DNA from: Cymbomonas tetramitiformis
Taxonomy: Eukaryota > Chlorophyta > Pyramimonadophyceae > Pyramimonadales > Pyramimonadaceae
Direction: 5' to 3'
Assembly (NCBI GenBank): GCA_001247695.2
Contig: LGRX02029213.1
Span: 1 to 25,635, forward strand
Length of the DNA stretch: 25,635 bases
A program made the translations under genes and the position numbers. Shown here piece by piece: positions 7,967-17,518 of the stretch. The notes under the pieces are model-generated. The model did not search any database. It worked only from the letters and a program-made list of their open reading frames with translations, and had not been told where the DNA came from. Position 1 is the first letter of the stretch, and the number at the start of each line of letters is the position of its first letter.

Positions 7967-10900
7967 TTACTGCAGAAGGGTTTGAAGAAAGTCGTTTGAT
8001 TGCTGCACAGCTTCTGTTTCTGTCATAGTCTCACTGCTCGGGATGTCAACTGTATGCGGGTCAGTGTTTAAGGTGGTAGTGGTGTTTAACAGAAACACGT
8101 CTCGCCTATTTTTGGTGTGTTGCCTACAGATTCTTGAAAGTTTTTTGAGGAGAGGTTTAATCTTGCCACGGGGAACACCTATCGTGTTGAGGACAGTACC
8201 AAAAAGAGGAGGGAGGTATCCCATGAGTGTAAGTACTTTGGGCCATTTCACGGTGCTAATAAAGGGCTTTGAGTTTGCGTTGGTGATTGTCGTGTCATGG
8301 TGACCACCATAATAATGCTCAGCATCACTCTGATGATAGGGAGGGTCTTGAGTGGGCCATGGGCAAAGCGAGGAAGGAAGTACTTTGTCGCCTTCGTTCA
8401 TGACTTCATTCCAAATATCAGGGCTGACTCCTGTGTATTCTAGCCTCTTCTCCGTGACTCTGGACTTTGGAAGGACATTGAGGAACCATCTGGCAATCTT
8501 TTTCTGTGTAGGTCTCCAATCAAAGGCTGGTTGAGTATCACTGGGTGCACTGTCTATAGCTATGATAACGACATCCGAAAAGTCATCCTTATAGCATCCG
8601 CCACCTGGAAGAACGTAGGGGTCATCACCCGTCCAATAACCATGTGGGATAAATGGAATAGTGTTATGCGGGAATCTGAAAACAAGTTTAAAACCTTTGT
8701 CGAACCATCTCTTTTGGTTTTTGGGAGACAGCGGAAGAATCCATGTTCCTGAAAATCCGGGGACGGTGTTGGCCGCTTTATGTCCCATTTCCAAGGTAGT
8801 CATAACCGCCGATGATTTGCCCTTTTCTTTCCCATCAAAGGGGGGATTTCCATAAACGATTCTGCCGATGCCTGTTATCGGATCCACGTAGGCATCCCAA
8901 GCGAGACCATCAAAGCCAATTTTCCCATGATGGCAGAAGGGCCTGAGAGCTTTCTTCATTCTTGTGGTGGGTATGCATCTTCTCGAGTGAATTCTAGGGT
9001 GGGCATTTAGTGGGTTGGAGAAAAGTTCACAGCCGTTTTTGTCAAGGTTCCTGTCATCCACCAAAATATCTAAGAGGCTTCTTCTGATTGCATAGCAGTT
9101 TTTAGGATCCCCCGATTCAAACTTACATGCATTGAGTGCTTCGTGAATATCGTGTGCCCTATTCGAGTACTCCGCAAGTGAGCATGGTACTGCTTTGTTG
9201 GAAAGGCGGTGCCAGGCCAAAAGTTTCCAAAACTCTTTCTTCTGGACATATTGGAGTTCAGGATATTTAATTGTCCCCTTGACATGGTCCACTTCAGGTT
9301 TAGCGGCCACAGCAATGGTATTCTTTTTTGAACTTGATGGTCGGTACATGCTAGCTTCCGGGAGAGCGTGCAAGTATAATTCCTCCTTCATTTCCTGTCT
9401 AAGGTCAGCAAGTGGAAAAAGTTTCGATGGCTCAGTTTTGATGTATGTGGTACCCTTTCCAGGGTTTAGTAGTTTGGGCTTTTCTGAGATTTCTTCAGCA
9501 ATGATTTTCCTTAGTTCGCCATCTTGGGTTGTTCTAAGACTATGCAAGCTATTATTATGTCCTGAGCATTCAAGTTGGATGTGTTCGAAGGTGCATTTTG
9601 TATTCTGTTGGCAGTAGGGGCAGTTTTCAGTCCCGATTTTCCCCAGTTTAAATAAACGTGCTGGAGAGGCTTGGAGACCCAGGAGTTCTCTGCTTCTAGA
9701 AGCGGTGAAAGCTTTAGGTGTTATTTTGGAAATATCTTTAGTGGGGGCGGTGTTATTCTCGTTGAGCATTCTCAAGTACTTCCCTTGGGACTGTAGAGTT
9801 CTCCAATTATGGTAGTGTGAGAGACGTTGAATTCTTCTAATGTGACTACGAATATCGCCTAAGATAGGGACCTCAAAAAAGAATAACGAGAAGGGAAGTT
9901 CCTCGGCAGGGTCATAGCGGGAGATGTCTAGACAGCCCCCTCTGAATGAGGCTCTTTTAGCAGTACGGTCCACTCTGTCATGGACTTTGTCATTATTGTG
10001 ACCCCTTATCCATTTGAGGATGATTTTGCTGTGGTCTCCTTCACTGTAAAAACCAAGTTCTTCTAACAGTAGGCGAACAGCTTGCACATCTCTGCGATTA
10101 GCTTCACGTAATTTGTCCCGAGCACTCATGGATCTGCCATCCTTTGTTACAGCAGATATTGCTGCCATGGAGTCAATGGCATGTACCATTGGAGTAATAG
10201 ATTTGAGGAGTTTCTCTTTTTGTTCTGTGAGTAGAAATCGCAGTCCCGCAATCTCAGCAGATGTGCTACTCGGGTTTTGGATATCTTCCTTGATAGGAAG
10301 CCCCAATGCGGAGAAAGTTCTTGAGGGGGGGATATTCATCTTCCGAACAAGTGGCATCCCGTTGTCAAAGTTTTTTATGGCATATGCTGCACCACTGCAT
10401 GCTGTTTTCTTTCCTGCAAATAGAGAACCATCGCTTGCCATATCATAATCTTCCATTTGTTTGCTCTTTTCGGCGTTGGGGGTGGATTCTTCTTCCGAGT
10501 CGCTAGGGCAGCTGTATTCACTTTCTTCCTCCGCAGTTTTATTTTTCATTCTGGCAATAATGGTCTCATACTGTCTATCTGAGATGTAATCATAGTGTGA
10601 GTTAATATCACGGACTGTAGCAAGGACAGAAGAGGGCGGGTCCATATGGTCATTATATTCGAAAATAGAACCTGCTGGAATTAGGATGCAACCGTCATTG
10701 GTGATGCTATATTCAAAGTCGTATTGAAAACTGTTGGTACCTTCGATTCTGATAAAGACATTAGGGTTTATGGCATTGTTACTGTATTCTGTATATTGTA
10801 TTGACATGGCCTCTAAGTCAATATTGGTAATGTGAATAAGAGAGATGGAATTTCGGTCACCATTTCCTTTCCAATGAAATTCACCCGTGTCGGGGGGTAC

Positions 10901-13390
10901 TATGTTGTCTCTATACTGTTTCTTGACATATCTGGCCTGTGGGTCCAAATCTACCGGGTTTTGAAGCATTTCCTTTTCAATTTCGGTTAGCCATCCAGGA
11001 GGTCTATTACCGCTCAGCCTAAAGAAACCTTTACTTTCTTGCCAGTTTTTTAACATTCCACCGCAGGGAGTCAGAAAGGAACCTGTGTGCTTGAGGTTGT
11101 ATTTTTGTATTGCGGAGGTAACATTTCTCGACATGTAAAGTTGTCTGGGAAGGGTGGTGATTAATGTGGTTTCACCCGCTTCATTTTCAGGGTAATTTTT
11201 AGAGTCGATAGCATATCCAAGTTTTGCCATAATGTGACCTGTACGCCTAAACCAGTTAAAGCGTTTGTCTTTTGTGTGACTGTAGGTTGCATAGTGTGAT
11301 AAGGGGAAACCCGAGATGGCATTTTTACCCATTTCGTTGTTCATGTTTTGAATTATTATTTTAAGCCATAGATTGCTGTTTCTACGGTATAGTGAGATGA
11401 GGTGGGGATCAGTGATACGGTCCGTGTGGTTGTGTTGCCAATATTCGTGTTCATCTGCAGAACACAGGGTGTTCATAGTTTCAGTAATACACGTCGCGGT
11501 TACAATATCAAAGACACTATCAATACCGTACCCGCCTTGGCAGACTGCTGTCCAGATTATTTGGTGATTGGTGTCAACTGGGCAGCCCAAATATTTAATT
11601 ATAAACGAAGCTATCATTTTGTCTAATTCAATTGCGACATTCTTTGAGGAGTTGGCAATTGCTGAGGTAACTTTAAGGGGGTATGCCATCCTCGGTACTA
11701 CAACCGCATTTATAACATATCTTAGCTGGTGTAGAGTCATGTGTTGCAGTTGGATGGATATTAGGGTAGATTTAAGTCTGTCAATAAGGATTTCCGCCTG
11801 TTTGTCCCATTCCCCATTTAGTGCAAACCATACTCCGAGATATCTGTTTACCTCTTTGCTGTTGGAGAAATCAAGGAATTCTGGTGACTCAGGGGAATAT
11901 CCATTCAACTGCAACACATCAGGAAATATCCATTTCGAATCAATGGAAGGACTTGAGTCATTTGTATTGGGCTCCAGATGACCCCCTGAGATGAGTAAAT
12001 CATCAGATGGGTCATATCGCGTTACCGTTTTGCCCTGAGGTTTGATGCGCTTTCTGTAAGAGTATTTGGATTTCTTAACATTGATGGGAATACCGATGAA
12101 GCTCATAAATTCATTAACTATACCTAGCATGTCTTGAACTTCGTCTTTAGTTTTCCCCACGAGAATGATGTCATCACAGAAGAACCGTGCAAAGATATTT
12201 AAAGTGGTGTCCTTTTCTAATAGGTTTTGGGAGGAGGGAATAACATTATTTCCTGGTTTGTCTGGTCTATGGCGTTCAGAGTTCAATTCATATCCATATG
12301 TGGTTCCTGTCGGGTTTACACCGTTTGCTCTTTTTGCTAACCAAATTGCCAGAATGTCCATAATGGCTACAAACCTTAGTGGGCTCAAAACTTCTCCCTG
12401 AGGAACTCCACATTCTAGGGACCATTCATCTGTGAGGCCTTCTTCAGTGAGTACCATTCTAGAAGCATCATTGGTGATGTCTGAGATGATGTTAATTATT
12501 TGTGATGGGAGTCCTAACTTTCTGAGCGCTAAATTGCTCATCCAGAATTCAGCTCTGTCAAATGCTTGTTTAAGGTCCAGATAAACTACGTAAAGGTCTT
12601 TGTCGTATCTATTGGCATCCGATATTACTTCATTCAAAATTTGGAGTGAGTCATCTATGTTTTTATTCGGAAGAAAGGCATCTTGAATGGGAAAGAGAAT
12701 AGGGTGGGTGTTAAGTATTGTTTTGAGACGGTTAGCAATTATTGTGTTAAATAGTTTAAGACCCGTTTCCAACATTGTGAGGGGTCTAGAATTATCTATT
12801 GTACATGGTGCAGAGGGGTTTTTAGGGATTGGAAGGATGACTCCAGATTTTGCACTCTTAGGAAATCTCCCAGTTATAAGAATGTGGTTAAAAAGTGTGA
12901 CAGTAACATCTTGAAAATTCTCTGGGCCCTTGATCCACTGCGAGTATCTCATTCCTGAGGGTCCTGGTGCTGTGGAGATGCCACAGTCCGAGTATGCTTG
13001 TTGAAGTTCTTTGTGCGTGATTTCTGTCAGTAGTCTCGCAGCGGCCGTATCGGGGATTTTAGGGCTATCCTTGAGAATATCAGTGAGCCACTGTGGGAGT
13101 TCATCTGGCTCATTTGGGTTAGTAGAAAATAATTTTTTGTTTTTGTATTCATCTAGTGTTGTGTTTAGTCTTTCTGTCTTTGTCTCAGGTATCTTTCCAT
13201 CGCTACCTGGGGTAGCGGCTGCACCTTTTTCAGTAGGTTTCATCTTTCCCATGACTGTGTCTAGAAACCTCGAAAGGTTAGTTGAGAAAAGATGCTGCAA
13301 GGCTTCTTTTTCTCGAAGTTTGCGTCGTTCAATGTCGGTGTCTCTGCTTTTTTGAAAAGCATTTCTGATTATTACATAATTTTCATGCAA
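7967..13390 (-). CDS. LINE polyprotein, RT - RNase H - zinc motif - adenine methyltransferase-like
   Basis: An 1,807-codon frame. The RT domain shows NSRPLTML (about residue 197), motif A DLKQAFD at 272-278, motif B GVPQGEVLSPL near 327 and motif C FCDD at 404-407, with NRYLGVWF near 520. RNase H follows: SDGS with its Asp at 987, STSAEIAGL, HAIDS, and HDRVD with the last Asp at 1141, so all four acidic positions are present. A zinc motif CX2CX9HX4C starts at 1257. A C-terminal domain (about 1450-1640) has ELFSNPLNAH, WDAYVD, NPPF at 1515-1518, ILPLSPKNQKRWF and DVVIIAID, the pattern of Dam-type N6-adenine methyltransferases found in DIRS retroelements. The first codon here is TTG. The frame stays open upstream to about 13456, where one base appears lost, so this is the 3' part of a larger polyprotein. 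Residues 600-970 are unassigned. Confidence 0.9.
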   Translation of the reverse strand: MHENYVIIRNAFQKSRDTDIERRKLREKEALQHLFSTNLSRFLDTVMGKMKPTEKGAAATPGSDGKIPETKTERLNTTLDEYKNKKLFSTNPNEPDELPQWLTDILKDSPKIPDTAAARLLTEITHKELQQAYSDCGISTAPGPSGMRYSQWIKGPENFQDVTVTLFNHILITGRFPKSAKSGVILPIPKNPSAPCTIDNSRPLTMLETGLKLFNTIIANRLKTILNTHPILFPIQDAFLPNKNIDDSLQILNEVISDANRYDKDLYVVYLDLKQAFDRAEFWMSNLALRKLGLPSQIINIISDITNDASRMVLTEEGLTDEWSLECGVPQGEVLSPLRFVAIMDILAIWLAKRANGVNPTGTTYGYELNSERHRPDKPGNNVIPSSQNLLEKDTTLNIFARFFCDDIILVGKTKDEVQDMLGIVNEFMSFIGIPINVKKSKYSYRKRIKPQGKTVTRYDPSDDLLISGGHLEPNTNDSSPSIDSKWIFPDVLQLNGYSPESPEFLDFSNSKEVNRYLGVWFALNGEWDKQAEILIDRLKSTLISIQLQHMTLHQLRYVINAVVVPRMAYPLKVTSAIANSSKNVAIELDKMIASFIIKYLGCPVDTNHQIIWTAVCQGGYGIDSVFDIVTATCITETMNTLCSADEHEYWQHNHTDRITDPHLISLYRRNSNLWLKIIIQNMNNEMGKNAISGFPLSHYATYSHTKDKRFNWFRRTGHIMAKLGYAIDSKNYPENEAGETTLITTLPRQLYMSRNVTSAIQKYNLKHTGSFLTPCGGMLKNWQESKGFFRLSGNRPPGWLTEIEKEMLQNPVDLDPQARYVKKQYRDNIVPPDTGEFHWKGNGDRNSISLIHITNIDLEAMSIQYTEYSNNAINPNVFIRIEGTNSFQYDFEYSITNDGCILIPAGSIFEYNDHMDPPSSVLATVRDINSHYDYISDRQYETIIARMKNKTAEEESEYSCPSDSEEESTPNAEKSKQMEDYDMASDGSLFAGKKTACSGAAYAIKNFDNGMPLVRKMNIPPSRTFSALGLPIKEDIQNPSSTSAEIAGLRFLLTEQKEKLLKSITPMVHAIDSMAAISAVTKDGRSMSARDKLREANRRDVQAVRLLLEELGFYSEGDHSKIILKWIRGHNNDKVHDRVDRTAKRASFRGGCLDISRYDPAEELPFSLFFFEVPILGDIRSHIRRIQRLSHYHNWRTLQSQGKYLRMLNENNTAPTKDISKITPKAFTASRSRELLGLQASPARLFKLGKIGTENCPYCQQNTKCTFEHIQLECSGHNNSLHSLRTTQDGELRKIIAEEISEKPKLLNPGKGTTYIKTEPSKLFPLADLRQEMKEELYLHALPEASMYRPSSSKKNTIAVAAKPEVDHVKGTIKYPELQYVQKKEFWKLLAWHRLSNKAVPCSLAEYSNRAHDIHEALNACKFESGDPKNCYAIRRSLLDILVDDRNLDKNGCELFSNPLNAHPRIHSRRCIPTTRMKKALRPFCHHGKIGFDGLAWDAYVDPITGIGRIVYGNPPFDGKEKGKSSAVMTTLEMGHKAANTVPGFSGTWILPLSPKNQKRWFDKGFKLVFRFPHNTIPFIPHGYWTGDDPYVLPGGGCYKDDFSDVVIIAIDSAPSDTQPAFDWRPTQKKIARWFLNVLPKSRVTEKRLEYTGVSPDIWNEVMNEGDKVLPSSLCPWPTQDPPYHQSDAEHYYGGHHDTTITNANSKPFISTVKWPKVLTLMGYLPPLFGTVLNTIGVPRGKIKPLLKKLSRICRQHTKNRRDVFLLNTTTTLNTDPHTVDIPSSETMTETEAVQQSNDFLQTLLQ

Positions 13391-16011
13391 TCGTAATCTC
13401 CATGTGGCTGCTGTTTCATTGAGTTTGGGTTGGAGCGCGGCAAACGGTAGAGTGCGGCAGCCTTTTTGGCTTGCTTCGGAATGTTGTTAACATGGGTTCT
13501 TGTATCCAAATATTTGATGGTGCGGCGTACTGTGTTTAGCCATTTGTATATATAGTTAGATACTGCTGATGGTTTTTCTGACCTCCCAGTTTTGTTCAGA
13601 TTCTTGGTGCCAAAGGCGTCACTTGCCGCCTGATGTGCCAATTTGTGCAGGGTATCCCATGTCGCGTCAGGGTGCATTTCCTTGAGGCCAGTGCCGCCGT
13701 TTCTAGCCGCTTCCAGTCCATTATCCATTTCAAGTGTGCTATGTAGTCTCTCAGTGTAGGACACCCAGCCAGTAGCGTATTGGAATAAATGAGTGGTGCA
13801 GTCTATTTTTTCCGAATGCATCTCAGATCCGTACAGGTTCCAGAATTTAGCAGGCATATGGGGTTGTAGAAGAATATCCCAGCTGGTCATGTGATCATCT
13901 GTGCTGGATTTCGTGATTTTCTTAACTTCCAGTGAGCTGAATGAAAGGTGTCGTTTGAGATAGGCATTTACATCTTTCTTATTTAGTAGGTGTGGCGAAC
14001 CTATATGCCAGATGTTATCTTTGTCGTTATGGCCTAAGTTGAGACCACCTTCTGGCATCCCCTTTCCTCTAGAGAGTAAATGAGCTGCATGCCATGGGCT
14101 GTTAAGGTGAATCCACCATTCCTTGGGTTTATTGTGCCATTTTAAACATTGTTCTATGTTGTCTGTCTCTTTATTTTTAGCTATGAGCTTGCTCGCTGTT
14201 ATGGGGCTGCCGTCAGTATTATCCCGTTTAAGATCAAGATCAGTGGTGTCACCCTTGATGGTGCTGATAGCGTCTCTTGCTTTGTTTTTATTGATGCACG
14301 CGTGCACAAGTTCATTTGTGCTGTATCCGTTTGCTTCAAGGAGACCTACAATATCTTTCTTGTTTATTTTCCTTTTTGTATCCGTGTTTTTGTTTGTCAT
14401 TCTGATTGGGTAACCTGGGTACTCATCATGTGTGGTTTCCTTGGCACCATTAAATCTAGGTGTCATCAAAGTTGCATCTGAAGTTATCTCAGGTTTGATG
14501 TCGTTTTGTGGGAGCTTAAATTCAGCCCATACTATCCCGTGGTCGGAGATAATATAAGGGTTTTCCTCCGTCCAACCAGATTTAACTGTCATCTCTGCCA
14601 TAGTAGAGTTTGCCATGATATGAGTGAGCTTTGTTTTTGAGTTTTTGGATATAACATGTGTGAAAATTTCTGTGTTTGGGTTTCGGTCCATGATCAGTTC
14701 ATTGAGAGAACATTTGTCATTGTTGAAATAAGACAGAAGGTGCTTATTCTTCTCGACATGCTCTTGATATGACATGTAATTTCCACCCGACACCCGCTGA
14801 TTTGGGGTAATAGTACAGTTTTTGTCACCTATCTCTATGTAGGCCTTTTTGGGATTATTTCCCGCTTTTCCTGCCCAGTCAGTGAGTGTGTCATATAATT
14901 CCTTTTGTTCATCTACTAGTGTGGCATCATTCATGTAACCGCTGGCTATGTAGAGCTCCAGACCGTTATTTCCTGAAAATTTTGTCATTACTGCCCTTTT
15001 TGCATCACCATCAATTGTGGTTACCGAGATGGAAAGTGGTAAACTTTTCGGGTTCCATAAGATCATGGAACCAATGGAAGCTTTTTCGTTTACATGAGAT
15101 GTGCGGAATTGGATTCCTTTTTGTGTCATTAGGGTTTTAATTAATGCAAGATTTTCAGTATTCACTTTGGTTTCTGATATACAAATTATATCGGCCCGTT
15201 TGTCAATTAAAAGATTGCAAATTGTTTCTAATTTAACCAAACTGTCTTTATCTTCTTTGTGGTGTCGGAGGCCTCTCATATTCATACCCATTATGATCAG
15301 ACTGCCAGAGTGTTGTGCTAGTTGTAATTTTGTAAGCCGGTCCAATTCTTCAGATTGTTTACTAACTCTTTTGTGTTTTGCTTTTTGTAAGATGCATCTG
15401 CCATCTGCATCATAAATGTTTTCACAATCAAAGATTTTGTTTGTGCATTTGGTCTTTTGGATTATTCTCTTTTGTTTATGAGAGTGTTTCCTGCGGTATC
15501 CATGTGTGTGGTGTGCTCTAGAAAGTTTTCCTTTGTCTGAGATGAGGTGATTATAAGCAGTGTAGGAAGGTTTACACTCATTGTTTTCAGGATTTGGCTT
15601 TGTAGGATGTGCTTCAATTTTCGGGAGGTGAAATCTTAATGATTGTCGTATGGTTGAGATGGCTTTGTTGTTTTCGTGTTTGGTTATTCTAGCTTCTCTG
15701 CCCGTTTGCGGTAGAATTCTAATGTTTAGGTTTTCAAGTTCGTATAGTAGATCTCTGTTTAGTTGTGCTGCCGAGAAGAATTTAGTGTTGTGCAGGATGT
15801 GGAAGGCTTTGTGGGCTAGTGTAAAATTGAAAACCCCCATGTTGTTCGGGTGTACTCCCAGTTTCAAGGTTATGCGGTGCACACTTAGGTCTTTTGGGAG
15901 AGGTGTGAAGATGTCTTTATGGTGATTGTTTGTAGAAATATCAAAATCACAATAAATAATCTTTCTTTCTGGAATTATGTGGACCGCAGTTGACCATATT
16001 TCATTTATCAC
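13372..16011 (-). CDS. LINE polyprotein N-terminal part, EEP/APE-type endonuclease (5'-truncated)
   Basis: An 879-codon frame opening at GTG with no ATG; it simply begins at the truncation point. About 230 residues of basic linker (GYRRKHSHKQKR) precede the endonuclease. Motifs include MNMRGL, ICISETK (Glu 280), YIASGYMND, GDKN (Asp 396, Asn 398) and ISDHGIVW (Asp 490, His 491). Such endonucleases nick target DNA to prime reverse transcription. The GDKN position is usually GDFN in LINEs. Residues 500-850 form a region without a recognised motif. The frame overlaps the RT frame by 19 nt in another register. The plus-strand copy is continuous at this point, so the overlap looks like the product of a one-base deletion near 13456. 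Confidence 0.88.
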   Translation of the reverse strand: MINEIWSTAVHIIPERKIIYCDFDISTNNHHKDIFTPLPKDLSVHRITLKLGVHPNNMGVFNFTLAHKAFHILHNTKFFSAAQLNRDLLYELENLNIRILPQTGREARITKHENNKAISTIRQSLRFHLPKIEAHPTKPNPENNECKPSYTAYNHLISDKGKLSRAHHTHGYRRKHSHKQKRIIQKTKCTNKIFDCENIYDADGRCILQKAKHKRVSKQSEELDRLTKLQLAQHSGSLIIMGMNMRGLRHHKEDKDSLVKLETICNLLIDKRADIICISETKVNTENLALIKTLMTQKGIQFRTSHVNEKASIGSMILWNPKSLPLSISVTTIDGDAKRAVMTKFSGNNGLELYIASGYMNDATLVDEQKELYDTLTDWAGKAGNNPKKAYIEIGDKNCTITPNQRVSGGNYMSYQEHVEKNKHLLSYFNNDKCSLNELIMDRNPNTEIFTHVISKNSKTKLTHIMANSTMAEMTVKSGWTEENPYIISDHGIVWAEFKLPQNDIKPEITSDATLMTPRFNGAKETTHDEYPGYPIRMTNKNTDTKRKINKKDIVGLLEANGYSTNELVHACINKNKARDAISTIKGDTTDLDLKRDNTDGSPITASKLIAKNKETDNIEQCLKWHNKPKEWWIHLNSPWHAAHLLSRGKGMPEGGLNLGHNDKDNIWHIGSPHLLNKKDVNAYLKRHLSFSSLEVKKITKSSTDDHMTSWDILLQPHMPAKFWNLYGSEMHSEKIDCTTHLFQYATGWVSYTERLHSTLEMDNGLEAARNGGTGLKEMHPDATWDTLHKLAHQAASDAFGTKNLNKTGRSEKPSAVSNYIYKWLNTVRRTIKYLDTRTHVNNIPKQAKKAAALYRLPRSNPNSMKQQPHGDYDCMKIM

Positions 16012-16012
16012 A

Positions 16013-16020
16013 AGTCATAT
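16013..16020 (+). repeat. target-site duplication, right copy (AGTCATAT)
   Basis: Second copy of the octamer at 7557-7564. It marks the 5' junction of the truncated minus-strand element. Sequence to the right has no counterpart in the minus copy. Confidence 0.7.
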
Positions 16021-16080
16021 CCAGTGCCCACGAAATCCGACGTGTAAGTGGTACCTACCACCAGTAAATCCTTAGCTACC

Positions 16081-16189
16081 ACCAGCCGTCTCGGCCGCCC
16101 TTAAGTATGGGGGGCCCTTAAGTATGGGCCTGAGAGCTGAGACGCGACAAGTGAGTGACCCTCACCGGCCCACATTCAGAATGTGGGCC
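16081..16189 (+). promoter_or_regulatory. palindromes and a short direct repeat at the head of the plus-strand element
   Basis: A direct repeat GCCCTTAAGTATGGG occurs twice in a row (about 16097 and 16114). It is followed by GTGAG...CTCAC (16151-16165) and a perfect 11-bp inverted repeat with a 1-nt loop at 16167-16189 (arms GGCCCACATTC and GAATGTGGGCC). The location, just ahead of ORF1, fits a 5' UTR or an internal promoter region. That role is inferred from position only. Confidence 0.4.
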
Positions 16190-17518
16190 AGCTCTAAACG
16201 CCGCCTACAGTGACACTGTTTTCCAACTGTCCAAGACGTGCTTTCAGAAACTCCGAACGACGCGAATTGCTCATTGTTGGTGTCGGAATTAACAAATCGT
16301 TTCTTCTCACTAGGACTGCCGTTCAAGTCAATAACTAATTTAGTGACTAACTGCAATAAGCTGTACGAGCTTTTCATTTGTGGCACAGGCGGATACGGAA
16401 GCGCGAATCTCACAGGGGACTTTCAGAGCCAGCTAGTGGATCACGAAGAGTCAGGAGATTTCGACCCCTCAGCTGTTCTGCGTGCTCAGAAATATGCGGA
16501 CGAAATTAGTAAGAGAACTGAGCAGGTAGAAGGACACGAGGGTGATCTTTCGAACGAGGACTTCATTCAAACTGTAAAGATCACGCGTATGGACAAGGGT
16601 GACCGCAGGAAATTTTCCAACAAAGAAATTAGTGAGACGACTCGTCAAATCACCCAATTGCTGGAGCGCCACTCACTTGACATCTCGCATCTTTCAATAA
16701 AAGGCCGAGACAGACCTGCGGACCTCATTGCTGACAGCCCTGTCGATCCCACTGACCAAAGACCCAAAGACCCATTCATTCTAGTACGGGTGAAATCAGA
16801 AAGCGAAGCCAGAGTAATTCTTGAGAAAGCGGTTTATGTCATTGACGACCGCCGTTACATTTCAGAACCCAAATCTGACAGACTTGTGAGGTTCAACATC
16901 AATTTTGTGGCTGCCGCGGCAAACTTGCAGGTGTCCACGGAAAGAATTGTGCAATTTCTCAGTGGTTCAATCTTCTCAGAGTTTGTTTCCAGAATCGTGT
17001 ACGTTCAATCTTTCAGTGAGAGCACCAAAAGTGGCGGCCGTTTCATCCGCAGGCTTTATACAATTCTCAGACCACCGCTTGGACCCACACCTGAGCCAGC
17101 AATACTGAATCCGGTCTCGAAAGAACACTCAATTTACTTCATCCCGACCCAGTATGCCTTCGATCCTATGGGGGTGGTTTACATCACGCAGTGCAGTGCG
17201 TGGCAGTGCAAAAAGTGCCATCCCTCAAGTAAAAAATACGGTCATTACTCCAAAATTTGCTCCGACACTCAGCAAAAAGGAAAGGGAAAGGGCAAAGGGA
17301 AAGGTGGGGGCTCTTCTTACACTGCAGGGCCTCAGAGCACAGGATCACGAGGTGCAGGCTCCGCGCGGTGGGAGCAGAATCGTGCACGGGCAGAAAAAAG
17401 AAAATCCGAGCCGGCATCACAAAGTCCAGCCCACAAACAAACCTCTGGCTCCGAAAGAAAAGAGGAAATTGCTTATGCGGCAAGATCTGGTGGAGCCAAC
17501 ATCTCAGGTAGATACTAA
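16124..17518 (+). CDS. ORF1, gag-like nucleic-acid-binding protein, interrupted by one TGA
   Basis: An ATG at 16124 opens a frame that runs 29 codons to TGA at 16211-16213. The same frame then stays open for 434 codons to TAA at 17516. The long part has no ATG until 16589, although the translation upstream looks protein-like, so 16124 is the best start and TGA is either a mutation or a readthrough site. The C-terminal third has a zinc knuckle-like CX2CX8HX4C (CKKC ... YGHYSKIC), a KGKGKGKGKGGG tract and a basic, Ser/Arg-rich tail. A preceding stretch (PFILVRVKSESEARVILEKA) resembles the RRM-like or gag-like domains of LINE ORF1 proteins, which bind element RNA. Family assignment is by features, not homology. 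Confidence 0.6.

Larger units (their letters stand above)
7565..16012 (-). mobile_element. 5'-truncated LINE-type (non-LTR) retrotransposon copy
   Basis: On the minus strand, from 5' to 3', this copy holds an EEP endonuclease, a reverse transcriptase, an RNase H, a CCHC zinc motif, a methyltransferase-like domain, a C-rich 3' UTR and a (TTA)n tail. There are no LTRs. An 8-bp direct repeat flanks it. Compared with the plus-strand copy it lacks everything upstream of plus position 20682, including the Ulp1 protease and any initiating ATG. A one-base deletion near 13456 separates the endonuclease and RT frames. It is therefore a dead-on-arrival copy. The two copies differ by only a few percent in the RT region, with changes concentrated at third codon positions. 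Confidence 0.88.
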
